From an uncultured Aquimarina sp. (lineage in GTDB: Bacteria; Bacteroidota; Bacteroidia; Flavobacteriales; Flavobacteriaceae): a stretch of 64,000 nucleotides of DNA. Under the pieces are notes generated by a model. The model worked only from the letters and a program-made list of their open reading frames with translations, ran no database searches and was not told the origin of the DNA. Both the position numbers and the translations under genes were made by a program. Below, in pieces: positions 55,198-63,979 of the stretch (its first letter is position 1; every line of letters begins with the position of its first letter). The stretch spans positions 234,889 through 298,888 of the forward strand of contig CANLOW010000004.1 in NCBI GenBank assembly GCA_947493035.1, given 5' to 3'.

Positions 55198-55542
55198 ATC
55201 AGGATCTGATAAAATGAAATATGAATATCAGCTACGCGAAGACTCCTGTCTTCGTGTAACTATATTTCACAAAACTATTTTCACTATAAAATAAATAGAA
55301 CTTAAAGTTGACAGTATTGCTCGATAGTAAAAAAGCGCAGTGAAGCAAATGCAATCCATGAGACATTTGCACAGCTTTCTTGTTTTATTATTTATTGTCT
55401 TGGCTTCTGGGAGCGAGTGCTTCTTATCTGAAAATACATTCAACACAACTACTCATCGAAGGTAACTCCCCAGCCACCGAAAAACTCTAAATAAACCTTT
55501 GATTCTCAAATACATTTGTATTATAATCAAAATCCAATCACC
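55198..55542. other. Gap between flippase and GT4 genes: hairpins and regulatory region
   Basis: This 345-base stretch has no credible gene. It contains a strong stem ACGCGAAGAC (55234-55243) with GTCTTCGTGT (55248-55257), loop TCCT, probably marking the flippase transcript end, and a 7-bp stem GCAAATG/CATTTGC (55345-55351, 55364-55370). The LytTR-type promoter listed separately lies at the right end. Confidence 0.6.
55451..55518 (+). promoter_or_regulatory. LytTR-type sites and -7 box before the GT4 gene
   Basis: ACTCATCGAA (55451-55460) and AGCCACCGAA (55472-55481) are direct repeats at 21 bp (7 of 10 identical). TACATTTG (55511-55518) is a perfect -7 box. Offsets of 60 and 39 bases from the half-site starts to the box equal those at 62936 and 62957 exactly. 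The leader after the box, TATAATCAAAATCCAATCAC, is very like the one before the GT2 gene. Confidence 0.58.
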
Positions 55543-56751
55543 ATGAAACTTGCTATCGTAACTGCTTATCCTCCAAGTAAAGTAACCTTAAACGAGTATG
55601 CTTATTATTTGGTAAAACACTTCAGACAACATCAAAATGTGAGTGAAGTAGTTTTGTTAACTGATATACAACCTAAAACAGCAGATATTCAATTTGAAGA
55701 AGATGGCTGTCAAATAACTATTAAACAATGTTGGAAATTCAATAGTTACACGAATCTCTTTTCTGTAATGAAAACGATTCATCAGGTACAACCAGATGGT
55801 GTTTTATTCAATTTACAATTCATGAAATTTGGAGACAAAAAAATTCCTGCAGCATTAGGTTTATTATTACCCATGGCTTGTCGAGCAAAAGGCATTCCTA
55901 CGATTTCATTATTACATAATATTTTAGAACAGGTAGATTTGAATAGTGCTGGATTTACCTCTAATAAAATCTTGCAAAAGGTCTACAACTTTATTGGCAC
56001 CACCTTAACTCGTTTTGTTTTACAATCTGATGTGGTAGCCGTGACTATCAGTAAATATGTGGATATCCTTAATGAAAAGTATAAAGCAAAAAACGTAAAA
56101 TTAATTCCTCATGGGACTTTTGAAATCCCTGAAGAACCAAATTATAACATCCCAGATGGCCCATTAAAAGTCATGGCATTTGGAAAGTTTGGAACTTATA
56201 AAAAAGTAGAAATTTTAATAGAAGCTGTAGAAAAAATAAGAAAGACTACAGCTAAAGAAATTGAAATCGTAATCGCAGGTACAGACAACCCTAATGTGCC
56301 AGGATATTTAGCAACTGTAGCCTCTAAGTATAAACATGTATCTAACTTAACCTTTACAGGATATGTTGCAGAAGAAGATGTTGCTACGTTGTTTAAAGAA
56401 AGTGCTGTTGTTGTTTTTCCTTATACTTCAACTACTGGAAGCTCGGGAGTATTACACCAAGCAGGTAGTTATGGGAAAGCTGTGGTAATGCCAGATCTTG
56501 GAGATCTAGGAATTTTAGTAAAAGAAGAAGGATACAGAGGTGAATTTTTTACTCCTAATAGCACTGATAGTTTAGCAACTGCTATCCAACAAATCATCGA
56601 AAATGATGACTATAGAGTGTCATTAGGAAAAATGAATTATAAAGCGGCAACGGCTTTACCTATGTCAAAAATAACAAGTATGTATATGGATCAGTTTGCT
56701 GAAATTATTGACAGAAAATCGGTTTCTACTGATGTATTGGTTGGTTACTAG
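55543..56751 (+). CDS. Glycosyltransferase family 4
   Basis: The 402-residue GT-B enzyme starts at ATG 55543 (MKLAIVTAYPPSKVTLNEYA) because the upstream TTG start would add an unlikely leader. It has the nucleotide-binding half with LKVMAFGKFGTYKKVEILIEA and IVIAGTDNPNVPG, then VVFPYTSTTGSSGVLHQAGSYGKAVV, typical of GT4 with the conserved E/H region altered. It adds sugars to a growing glycan in the cytoplasm. Confidence 0.88.
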   Translation: MKLAIVTAYPPSKVTLNEYAYYLVKHFRQHQNVSEVVLLTDIQPKTADIQFEEDGCQITIKQCWKFNSYTNLFSVMKTIHQVQPDGVLFNLQFMKFGDKKIPAALGLLLPMACRAKGIPTISLLHNILEQVDLNSAGFTSNKILQKVYNFIGTTLTRFVLQSDVVAVTISKYVDILNEKYKAKNVKLIPHGTFEIPEEPNYNIPDGPLKVMAFGKFGTYKKVEILIEAVEKIRKTTAKEIEIVIAGTDNPNVPGYLATVASKYKHVSNLTFTGYVAEEDVATLFKESAVVVFPYTSTTGSSGVLHQAGSYGKAVVMPDLGDLGILVKEEGYRGEFFTPNSTDSLATAIQQIIENDDYRVSLGKMNYKAATALPMSKITSMYMDQFAEIIDRKSVSTDVLVGY

Positions 56752-57010
56752 TAATGATCAAAAGTAAAATGTCTAGCTTCGACTGCGCTCAGCCGGACAT
56801 TTCCTTTTTCGACTGGACATTACCTAACTTTCGATTATTAGACTACGCTTAGCCTGAGGTCTCACAACACTTATCCCGAAGCTCAACTAGTAATTCAAAG
56901 TCTAAATCATAACTTGTTTATAGATCTCATTAAGACTTCAAAATCAGCAGGGTGAGACTCCTTGTCAAGCAAGGAATGACAATTCGTTATAAACCTCATA
57001 TTCACAAGAA
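56752..57010. repeat. Spacer with dispersed hairpin repeats
   Basis: Between convergent genes lie a second copy of GCTTCGACTGCGCTCAGCC (56776-56794) inside a longer imperfect stem, a degenerate third piece near 56842-56860, and a TCCTTG/CAAGGA hairpin (56959-56964 and 56970-56975). No gene is seen. Confidence 0.65.
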
Positions 57011-58567
57011 CTATAACCCTAAAAAAGTAAATGCTTTTTTAGGGTTTCCTTTTTTATCGATAAAGCCAAAATGCTTTTGTTTCTGTTTTCTCCATGGCAA
57101 ACTTCCTACGACTTCACTTGGTACTTGAGTAAAATCGTATAAAGTCCAAGGCATCGAATGTATTTCATGAGTATTAATCATCTTAGAAAAGCTTGAATGG
57201 TATCTAGCTTGGGTAGCTTCCGATGGGGCAAAAGGATTCCAGATCCCTTTGTTGGATGAAATTCCAAATTCTTGTAGGACGATAGGTTTATCGATTTCAC
57301 TCTTAAGTTTTACATATTTTTCTTCAAAAAACGCTAAATCCTCATAGTAGTGAAACGAAACCAGATCTACTTCGCTAGATAACAACGTTGCACTTTCTAT
57401 AGTAGACCACCCTATAGTTACTAAATGATTTGGATCATACTTTTTAACTTGTAGTATCATTTCTTTTAACCAAGCCATCACATTGGTTTTCCCTCTAGAT
57501 TTAAAATCTAAATTGGGCTCATTCTTAATATCCCAAGCCAAAATTGCAGGATGAGATTTGAATGAAGTAATGATCTGTTCGGAATGCCTGTGTGTTAATG
57601 TCCAATCCAACACTTCGTAATTCCCATAAAAGTCAAACAAGGTTACAATAACTTTTAAGTGCATCAGCTCAGCTTGATCTAAAACTTCTTTCAATTTTTT
57701 GAGTTTTCTTGGATCGACTTCTGCTTTTCCAAAATCTTCATAACCAACAAAAATTCGAATAGTATTCAATCCTTTATTCTTAATAATCTTGAAGTCCTTT
57801 TCGATAACATTCAAATCAAAATGATCTCCAAACATATCCCAAGGTGTCTCTTGTGGGTAGTAATTGATTCCCCGCATTATAAAAGGAGTATTATCAACCA
57901 ACAATTGCTGACCTTTAACTTCGGCAAATCCTGATTCCTTTAATTTATCCTGTGTTGCTAATTCTTGAGGTACTTCTTTTACCAAATGCCTAATTTTCCA
58001 AAACCCATCTTCTAAAAGCAATACCGCTTTATAGCTAGGGTTAATTTTAGTTTCAAAAAGTAATGTATCCTCTTTATAGATTTGCTGATATTGTGAAGCA
58101 TTCCTATCAGAAATAACCGCCATTTGCCCGTCTAGACTATAAAAATCTAGAGATAAATTATGTTGTAAACTAGTTGAAGCGACTCGTATGTTTTTTTGTT
58201 GTTGCTCTTCAATATGATTTATGAGATTAACACGAGCACTCTTGGTATAGAAGTCTTCTATTCCAAAAGGGTCATTCGTTGCATAAGCCACTTGTTTTAC
58301 ATACCAAGACTGTAAATAATGAGAAGTTATTCTAGCCAAGGTGGTTTTTTCTATTGGCCTACCAGGATTAATCGTGTCCTCCCAGGTAACCTTGGGTAAA
58401 TAGACTTTAGCGTCGGGTAAGTTGGTGTGTAAAATAGAAGAGCGGTCTGCCCCTGTATTGAAATAGGAGAATATTTGACCAATACCAAATAGCATTAAGG
58501 CATTCACTAAAGCAAACACAATCAATAAAATGAAACGATATGTCCTTTTGCTTTTTTTCATGCTCAT
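57011..58567 (-). CDS. Membrane-anchored glycosidase, TIM-barrel (GH5-like)
   Basis: The 518-residue protein has one N-terminal membrane helix (about 12-32) and a region of about 160 residues of unknown type. A TIM barrel follows with MRGINYYPQETPWDMFG, the acid/base Glu in AWDIKNEPNLDF and the nucleophile Glu in IVLQEFGISS. It fits GH5 or a GH2-like clan A family. Glycosidases linked to exopolysaccharide machines (BcsZ, PslG) trim the polymer; this may do the same. ATG overlaps the upstream stop (ATGA). Confidence 0.8.
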   Translation of the reverse strand: MSMKKSKRTYRFILLIVFALVNALMLFGIGQIFSYFNTGADRSSILHTNLPDAKVYLPKVTWEDTINPGRPIEKTTLARITSHYLQSWYVKQVAYATNDPFGIEDFYTKSARVNLINHIEEQQQKNIRVASTSLQHNLSLDFYSLDGQMAVISDRNASQYQQIYKEDTLLFETKINPSYKAVLLLEDGFWKIRHLVKEVPQELATQDKLKESGFAEVKGQQLLVDNTPFIMRGINYYPQETPWDMFGDHFDLNVIEKDFKIIKNKGLNTIRIFVGYEDFGKAEVDPRKLKKLKEVLDQAELMHLKVIVTLFDFYGNYEVLDWTLTHRHSEQIITSFKSHPAILAWDIKNEPNLDFKSRGKTNVMAWLKEMILQVKKYDPNHLVTIGWSTIESATLLSSEVDLVSFHYYEDLAFFEEKYVKLKSEIDKPIVLQEFGISSNKGIWNPFAPSEATQARYHSSFSKMINTHEIHSMPWTLYDFTQVPSEVVGSLPWRKQKQKHFGFIDKKGNPKKAFTFLGL

Positions 58568-59778
58568 AATTCAATGTTTGAATATGTTTTTATGATCCCT
58601 AAAGCTTCTAGCTGAAATGAATAGGTTCCTGATTCATAAAAACCTTTATGCAATACAAACGTTACCATTCCTTTATTGGAAGTTGCTACCTCTGTATCCA
58701 ACAAAACTCCATTCTTTAAAATATGCAACTTTACCACTACCCCGTCAGGAACTAGCTGTTTCATAAAACTTTTTAAAGGCCCTACCGTGATTTTTCTATT
58801 CTGCTTAGAAAACACCACTGATAATTGATCTGTTATCGAATGATACTCTAGTGTAATAGCATTACTAGTTGCCATCCCGCTAACATAAGCCGATGCTTCC
58901 CATATTTCTGGAGCATCTGGATGCAATACTTCAATATTTGCAATTCCTTTAATGGTACTGCCTTGTGCTTTTAGTATACCTCCTTTTGCATTCTTTATCA
59001 CCACCTCGACAAGAGTGCCATCACTAATAATATTACCATATGCATCGTTGATTACTGATGTGGTAAAGGTGGTAATCTGATTTCCATCGGCATAATGATG
59101 CTTTCTAGTATAATCTATTGTAAAATTGGTAGGCTGTGCTGGAAAAACTTCAATCGAAAATTCTTTAGACGAAATTTCATTAATATTCGCAGACACTAAA
59201 AGACGCCCCGAAGATTCTCGAGAAAAAATAGTCTTCCAAAAAATAAAATCTTTTGTTTCTACAGACTCATTTGTTATGGTTTCCAAAAAATGATGCTTGA
59301 TGGTTGCTTTAGTTCCATCTGCTAAAGGATTATCGTATTCGTCTGTTGGAATGACTGTCATCATCGTAAAATCATGAGTCCCGGCAGAAATACTTGGAGG
59401 GCCGATATACGACTCTAAAATAGTTTCTTGAGTTGAATTTATAATTTGAATACTTCCCGAATACCACTTTTCTCCTTGCGCTATTAGATCAAAATCTATA
59501 CTCCCCTTTTTCTCACTCAAAAATTCGGGTAAGCAGTAGAAACCTTTACCTAATTCTAAGTTTGGATACACTAGTGCATTCCCATAAGAACTATGACAAT
59601 ACAGTAGTGCATTTTCTGACGTTTGGAATTCTAATGTGATCTGTTCTCTTGCCTCGAACACTTTCTGTTGAGTAAGTAACAGCACCTTGCTTTCTGTTTG
59701 TGCAACTAGCCTCATAAAAAAACTAGAAATCACCCACAAAAGCAAGACAATGACGATATGTTTATTATACAATTTCAA
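58564..59778 (-). CDS. Secreted protein with Ig-like (invasin-type) domains
   Basis: The 404-residue protein has a signal peptide (about 1-26, ending MRLVAQ) and then beta-sandwich repeats with the invasin/big-1 phrase seen twice: PTDEYDNPLADGTKATIKH and VINDAYGNIISDGTLVEVVI. No catalytic motif. It sits between the GT-C-like and the glycosidase genes, 3 bases after the former and overlapping the latter. A scaffold or binding role in the polysaccharide export machine is inferred. Confidence 0.65.
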   Translation of the reverse strand: MKLYNKHIVIVLLLWVISSFFMRLVAQTESKVLLLTQQKVFEAREQITLEFQTSENALLYCHSSYGNALVYPNLELGKGFYCLPEFLSEKKGSIDFDLIAQGEKWYSGSIQIINSTQETILESYIGPPSISAGTHDFTMMTVIPTDEYDNPLADGTKATIKHHFLETITNESVETKDFIFWKTIFSRESSGRLLVSANINEISSKEFSIEVFPAQPTNFTIDYTRKHHYADGNQITTFTTSVINDAYGNIISDGTLVEVVIKNAKGGILKAQGSTIKGIANIEVLHPDAPEIWEASAYVSGMATSNAITLEYHSITDQLSVVFSKQNRKITVGPLKSFMKQLVPDGVVVKLHILKNGVLLDTEVATSNKGMVTFVLHKGFYESGTYSFQLEALGIIKTYSNIEL

Positions 59779-59781
59779 AGC

Positions 59782-62700
59782 TTAATTTGGTGCTCCTATA
59801 TAATTATTCAATTCAATTTTTAAATATGAAAATCCACAACCATTAATTGGGATTAGGGACGCTGTATTTTTTTCTCTATTTGTTCCTAAATCTATTTTCT
59901 CGTTTATCGAACGATTGAGTAATCCATTGACAAAAGCATTATCGGTATCTGCCTTAAGTATTTTTAGTTCAGAAATATCTGGTAGCTCTGTTGAGAAAAA
60001 TAATTTTCGCTGTTGTCGCACACCTTCAGGTATAAAATGATGGTCTACCCACAATAATTCTTTGTCCTCATTATAATACGAAAAAAGTAATTGAGGAATC
60101 GTAACTTCCTGTAAGCCCGAATTAAACAACATTCCATTAAGCTGATGCTCTTTTACTTCTAATTCTTGTAAGACTACTCCCTTATACAAGTCTGTATTCG
60201 CAATATTACCTGCACATTGCAGCTCAAAAACTGTAGGTACTTCACTAATGTGTATTTCGGTAAATTCTTCTGGATTAAACGTCTTTGGCCCTTTATCTGT
60301 ATGCTTACTCCAAGCTACACCTTCAAAATTAATTCTGAAACTTGTTCGCTCTTTCGGTAACAATTTATGCTTCATTTGGTGCATGACATTATAGCTTGCC
60401 AGTTTTGTATTGGCATTATTATATAAAGAACCATTAATCACTACATCTGCTGGTACATCATCTACATTTTGAATTTCGCCAACAATACTGTATTTACCAT
60501 CGAACTTTACTAGTCGAGAAGATAACACCTCTAAAACAGGTTGTTTCAGTACATCCTCATGATAAGTTTGTTCTGAAGTTATCCTTCTTCTTCCATGATT
60601 ATAAAACTGTGTCTTATTTACTGAGAATAATTGATCTGGTGGAATATCTAAATCATAATCTAACGGATCTATATACCAATCTCGACGGAGCTTTCTCAAT
60701 TCATGAAAATAGGTTTTCTCAATACGCTCTAAAGGAGTAATCCAAAAAGTTTTCACCTCTACCCGAGCCATATCTTTACTTTCTGAAAGAATGATCGTTC
60801 GAATCTCATCTAGTTTTGCATAAGAACTTAACAAACCATCATTTACTGCTATTTCTAGCATAAATTGATCTTTGGTTTTATTTGATGCTGGATTTACATA
60901 CGAATACGCACGCTCAAACTCTTTAAAATCTAAAGCATCGTAATAAGCATTGATCAAATTCTTAGGGCTGATCTGTGTAGCATTAGCGATGTAAAATCTA
61001 TAGATCCCGAAAAAGAAAAAACAAAGACAAATGGAGATCCAAATCAGAAGGATTGGTATTATTTTTTTATTGAACTTTTTATATTGAATTCCATGGTTTA
61101 GATAATCTACTTTTTCTGGATCTTTTGTCTTAAAAATTCGTCTCCAAGTATTTCTAAAAAAGACCAGAAATACCACAGCAATCGTACCTACTGGCACAGT
61201 ACCCCAGAGTATTTTCTGAAATCGAGGAACATCATCTTTAGGCAGAATGCTGGATAAGGGTTTTACGTTTAGTTTTTCCCAAACCATAATTCCGTTTTCT
61301 AATTGGCGTAAACGCTGCCATCCACAGAAATATAAGATCGGATCATAAAACTTATCATTAGAAAAAACATATTTCAAATGATACTTTTCAGGAATGGTCA
61401 AAAATTGCTGTAATGACCCAAGTCCTTCTATTCCTCTAAATTTTGAATTTTCTAGTCGCTCAACAGCTCTTGTGGTAAGCTCGGGCAACCTACGAGCCGA
61501 ATGATAATTACCATCAACGGTCATCGCATTCGTTTGTGCTGATAACCATGCCATCTGATCTCCAAAACCTAAAGGCAAAAACCGCCAATGATCATGTTGG
61601 TCTTGATTCAAAAAATTAACGATGGGTAGCATTTTAATTTTCTGTGGCTGTGATGGTTTAAAGTAGCCTAAGTTTACCGATAAGATTAGTATCGTTAGTA
61701 TTCCACTCACTAAAAAGGCTCCCATAATACGATGCTTTACGGCACCATACTTTTGCTGAATCTGTTGCTTTAGGTCTCCTTCTACAAATCGATATAAAAA
61801 TTCCCCAAAAATAGGTAATGCCATAATCGAAGCCCACAGCGTAAATCGATCTAAGGTTAAAATATTGAAAGCATTATCTCCTAACATCATTTTAGGAATA
61901 GGAGTCGTACCACCGGTTCCTAGAATGGTTAGCAATGTGAAAGACAATCCAAATAACAAATAGCGTTTCGCATAAAATCGATAAAACAGATAAGGAAGCA
62001 CAAAAAGTAATATTCCCCAAGGAATCACAAAAAACACAAGCCCAGAAGAGGTAACCTCTAAAAAATTATCTCGAGAACCATGCGGTATTGGTACTTGAGT
62101 AATGGGATTATTTTTTGTGTTAATCCAATAAGGAAGTATACAGAAAATGATTAATGCTAAAGCACTTAGTCCGAAAACTAAAATACGCTTGAAAAGGCTA
62201 AAAAAAGTCTTGAGAAAAATTGAAAAACGAATGGCTTCATAAGATTTCATTTTCGAATAAGCAACATCCATTACCACCATCCCAAAAAGTGGAAAAATAA
62301 AGAATACCATTCCAAATATGGGAGTCACGTGATGTGAGGTTATCGTTACCGCTAAGAGACTAAGTGAAGTACCTAAATAGTTCTTTTTACCTGTTTTAAC
62401 CCATAAATAAATCTCAGGTAACGCGTGCATTAGCACAGATACACCGATAATACTGGGAAGCTGACCAAAAATATGCAGTGTTTCTACAAAAGAAGAAGAG
62501 ACCACTGCTGCAATCGCTGCATAGCCTGCCACATTTCTATTTCCTGTAATGAGTAGAGAAAATCGATAAACTCCGGTTATAAATAAAAGTATACCTATAA
62601 AAGCGACCGTAAACAAACCAAACTTAAGCCCTCCAATCAAAGAAAGTAGCCCAATACTTTGATGTACTAAAGGGGGATATCCCATAACCGTAAAGCCCGT

Positions 62701-62871
62701 GTACCATTTGTAGTTCCAAGGCTCAAACCAATGGTTTGCGTAATGTTCTCCAAAAAATAAATGAATTAGTGCATCATAGGTGGTTTCCAGAGTGAAAAAT
62801 ATACTTACTCCATGGAAAGCAATTCCTATTAACATAGCGCTAATCAGGTATTTATTAGTCTTTTTTTGCAT
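59782..62871 (-). CDS. Large GT-C-like membrane protein (PTPS-related family)
   Basis: The 1029-residue protein has about thirteen membrane helices in the N-terminal 580 residues, starting LISAMLIGIAFHGVSIFF. The landmarks of PTPS-related/GT-C proteins follow: an acidic loop in TTYDALIHLFFGEHYANHW, WYTGFTVMGYPPLVH and periplasmic loops. After another helix (about 610-630), about 400 beta-rich residues are likely periplasmic. It probably transfers sugar from a lipid carrier. First gene of the three-gene minus operon. Confidence 0.7.
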   Translation of the reverse strand: MQKKTNKYLISAMLIGIAFHGVSIFFTLETTYDALIHLFFGEHYANHWFEPWNYKWYTGFTVMGYPPLVHQSIGLLSLIGGLKFGLFTVAFIGILLFITGVYRFSLLITGNRNVAGYAAIAAVVSSSFVETLHIFGQLPSIIGVSVLMHALPEIYLWVKTGKKNYLGTSLSLLAVTITSHHVTPIFGMVFFIFPLFGMVVMDVAYSKMKSYEAIRFSIFLKTFFSLFKRILVFGLSALALIIFCILPYWINTKNNPITQVPIPHGSRDNFLEVTSSGLVFFVIPWGILLFVLPYLFYRFYAKRYLLFGLSFTLLTILGTGGTTPIPKMMLGDNAFNILTLDRFTLWASIMALPIFGEFLYRFVEGDLKQQIQQKYGAVKHRIMGAFLVSGILTILILSVNLGYFKPSQPQKIKMLPIVNFLNQDQHDHWRFLPLGFGDQMAWLSAQTNAMTVDGNYHSARRLPELTTRAVERLENSKFRGIEGLGSLQQFLTIPEKYHLKYVFSNDKFYDPILYFCGWQRLRQLENGIMVWEKLNVKPLSSILPKDDVPRFQKILWGTVPVGTIAVVFLVFFRNTWRRIFKTKDPEKVDYLNHGIQYKKFNKKIIPILLIWISICLCFFFFGIYRFYIANATQISPKNLINAYYDALDFKEFERAYSYVNPASNKTKDQFMLEIAVNDGLLSSYAKLDEIRTIILSESKDMARVEVKTFWITPLERIEKTYFHELRKLRRDWYIDPLDYDLDIPPDQLFSVNKTQFYNHGRRRITSEQTYHEDVLKQPVLEVLSSRLVKFDGKYSIVGEIQNVDDVPADVVINGSLYNNANTKLASYNVMHQMKHKLLPKERTSFRINFEGVAWSKHTDKGPKTFNPEEFTEIHISEVPTVFELQCAGNIANTDLYKGVVLQELEVKEHQLNGMLFNSGLQEVTIPQLLFSYYNEDKELLWVDHHFIPEGVRQQRKLFFSTELPDISELKILKADTDNAFVNGLLNRSINEKIDLGTNREKNTASLIPINGCGFSYLKIELNNYIGAPN

Positions 62872-62935
62872 CTAAATAAATATACAATAATGGTTGAGTT
62901 CTAAACTATACTAAAGTTAACTTTTAAATTTTACC

Positions 62936-63003
62936 ATTCGTCTACAGTAATCTCTTACTCACCGAAAATCAGAGATTTCAACCTCACCTCAGAGGTAAAT
63001 TTG
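62936..63003 (+). promoter_or_regulatory. LytTR-type sites and -7 box before the GT2 gene
   Basis: ATTCGTCTAC (62936-62945, within the 20-base word shared with 50659-50678) and ACTCACCGAA (62957-62966) are in direct repeat at 21 bp. TAAATTTG (62996-63003) is a perfect -7 box, 60 and 39 bases after the half-site starts. The element lies between the divergent GT-C-like and GT2 genes and may serve both. A palindromic word ACCTCAGAGGTA (62986-62997) recurs as ACCTTAGAGGTA at 50725-50736. Confidence 0.6.
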
Positions 63004-63026
63004 GGTATAATCAAAACCCAAACACT

Positions 63027-63842
63027 ATGAAAACTGGAATAATCATACCTTGCTATAATGAAGAAAACAGATTAGATGTTACGGCATTTCAAGAATTCAT
63101 TTCAAAAGAAAACAACTATCACTTATGCTTTGTAAACGATGGTAGTAAAGACCATACTATGGAGGTTTTAAGAAATATTCAAAAAACAAACCCTAACAAA
63201 GTAAGTGTTGTTAATCTTATTCAAAATGGAGGCAAAGCTGCCGCTGTGAGAGCTGGAGCAAAATACTTATATACCCGTAGAGATGTTAACTATATAGGTT
63301 TTATGGATGCGGACTTATCTACTGACTTCAATGATTTTGACAGTCTGGTGAATACATTGCATCATAATGAAGATTTAAGTTTCGTTTTTGGTTCTCGTGC
63401 AAAAGACCCTTCTGAAGGAATCAAAAAAGATGGTATTCGAGCTATCATTTCTAAATTCATAAATATATTGATTGTCTTTATCCTAGGGATGTCTATTAAA
63501 GACACGCAATGTGGAGCCAAAGTGTTCGATGCGAAATTAGTACCCTTACTTTTTGGAAAAAAATTCTATACGAAATGGTTATTTGATGTTGAAATGTTCA
63601 TTAGAATGAAAAGACAATTTGGTAAAGAACAAACCGCAAGTTTGATTTTCGAACAACCCTTAAAGAGATGGGTACACATGGAGGACTCTAAACTAGGATT
63701 AAAAGATTCTTTAGAAATTCCATTTAGATTAATTTCTATCTGGGCGAACTACAACCTTTCTTCTTTCGAGTTTTTCAATACTAATACAACAGTCTTGGAA
63801 CCCACAATGACTATTATCGCTGTACCTAGCGCTCTATCCTAA
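63027..63842 (+). CDS. Glycosyltransferase family 2 (dolichyl-phosphate-glucose type)
   Basis: The 271-residue GT-A enzyme has GIIIPCYNEENRLD, FVNDGSKDHT, NGGKAAAVRAGAKY, the DxD-like GFMDADLSTDF and FGSRAKDPS, then DTQCGAKVFDA and the WLFDVEMFIRMKR helix. It matches ALG5-like enzymes that load a sugar on a lipid phosphate. That donor would feed the GT-C-like membrane protein encoded divergently. Confidence 0.9.
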   Translation: MKTGIIIPCYNEENRLDVTAFQEFISKENNYHLCFVNDGSKDHTMEVLRNIQKTNPNKVSVVNLIQNGGKAAAVRAGAKYLYTRRDVNYIGFMDADLSTDFNDFDSLVNTLHHNEDLSFVFGSRAKDPSEGIKKDGIRAIISKFINILIVFILGMSIKDTQCGAKVFDAKLVPLLFGKKFYTKWLFDVEMFIRMKRQFGKEQTASLIFEQPLKRWVHMEDSKLGLKDSLEIPFRLISIWANYNLSSFEFFNTNTTVLEPTMTIIAVPSALS

Positions 63843-63979
63843 TACCTATTAAATCGGCTCAAAATAAAAACTTGATCCGTTAAAAGACCTTGCTCGATTT
63901 CTTGAACAACCTGTAGTTTGAAAGACAGACTATAATCCTTTTGAGTACGCTTTACGTAATTTGAATGTGTTGATTCCAT
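63839..63979 (-). pseudogene. Truncated IS3-family transposase (OrfA) remnant
   Basis: From the ATG at 63979 (another at 63988), the frame reads MESTHSNYVKRTQKDYSLSF and then KLQVVQEIEQGLLT, the characteristic start of the IS3-type OrfA helix-turn-helix protein. It then diverges to DQVFILSRF and stops at 63839, so only about 34 residues of transposase remain. The rest of the element is gone. The stop overlaps the GT2 stop on the other strand. Confidence 0.75.
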
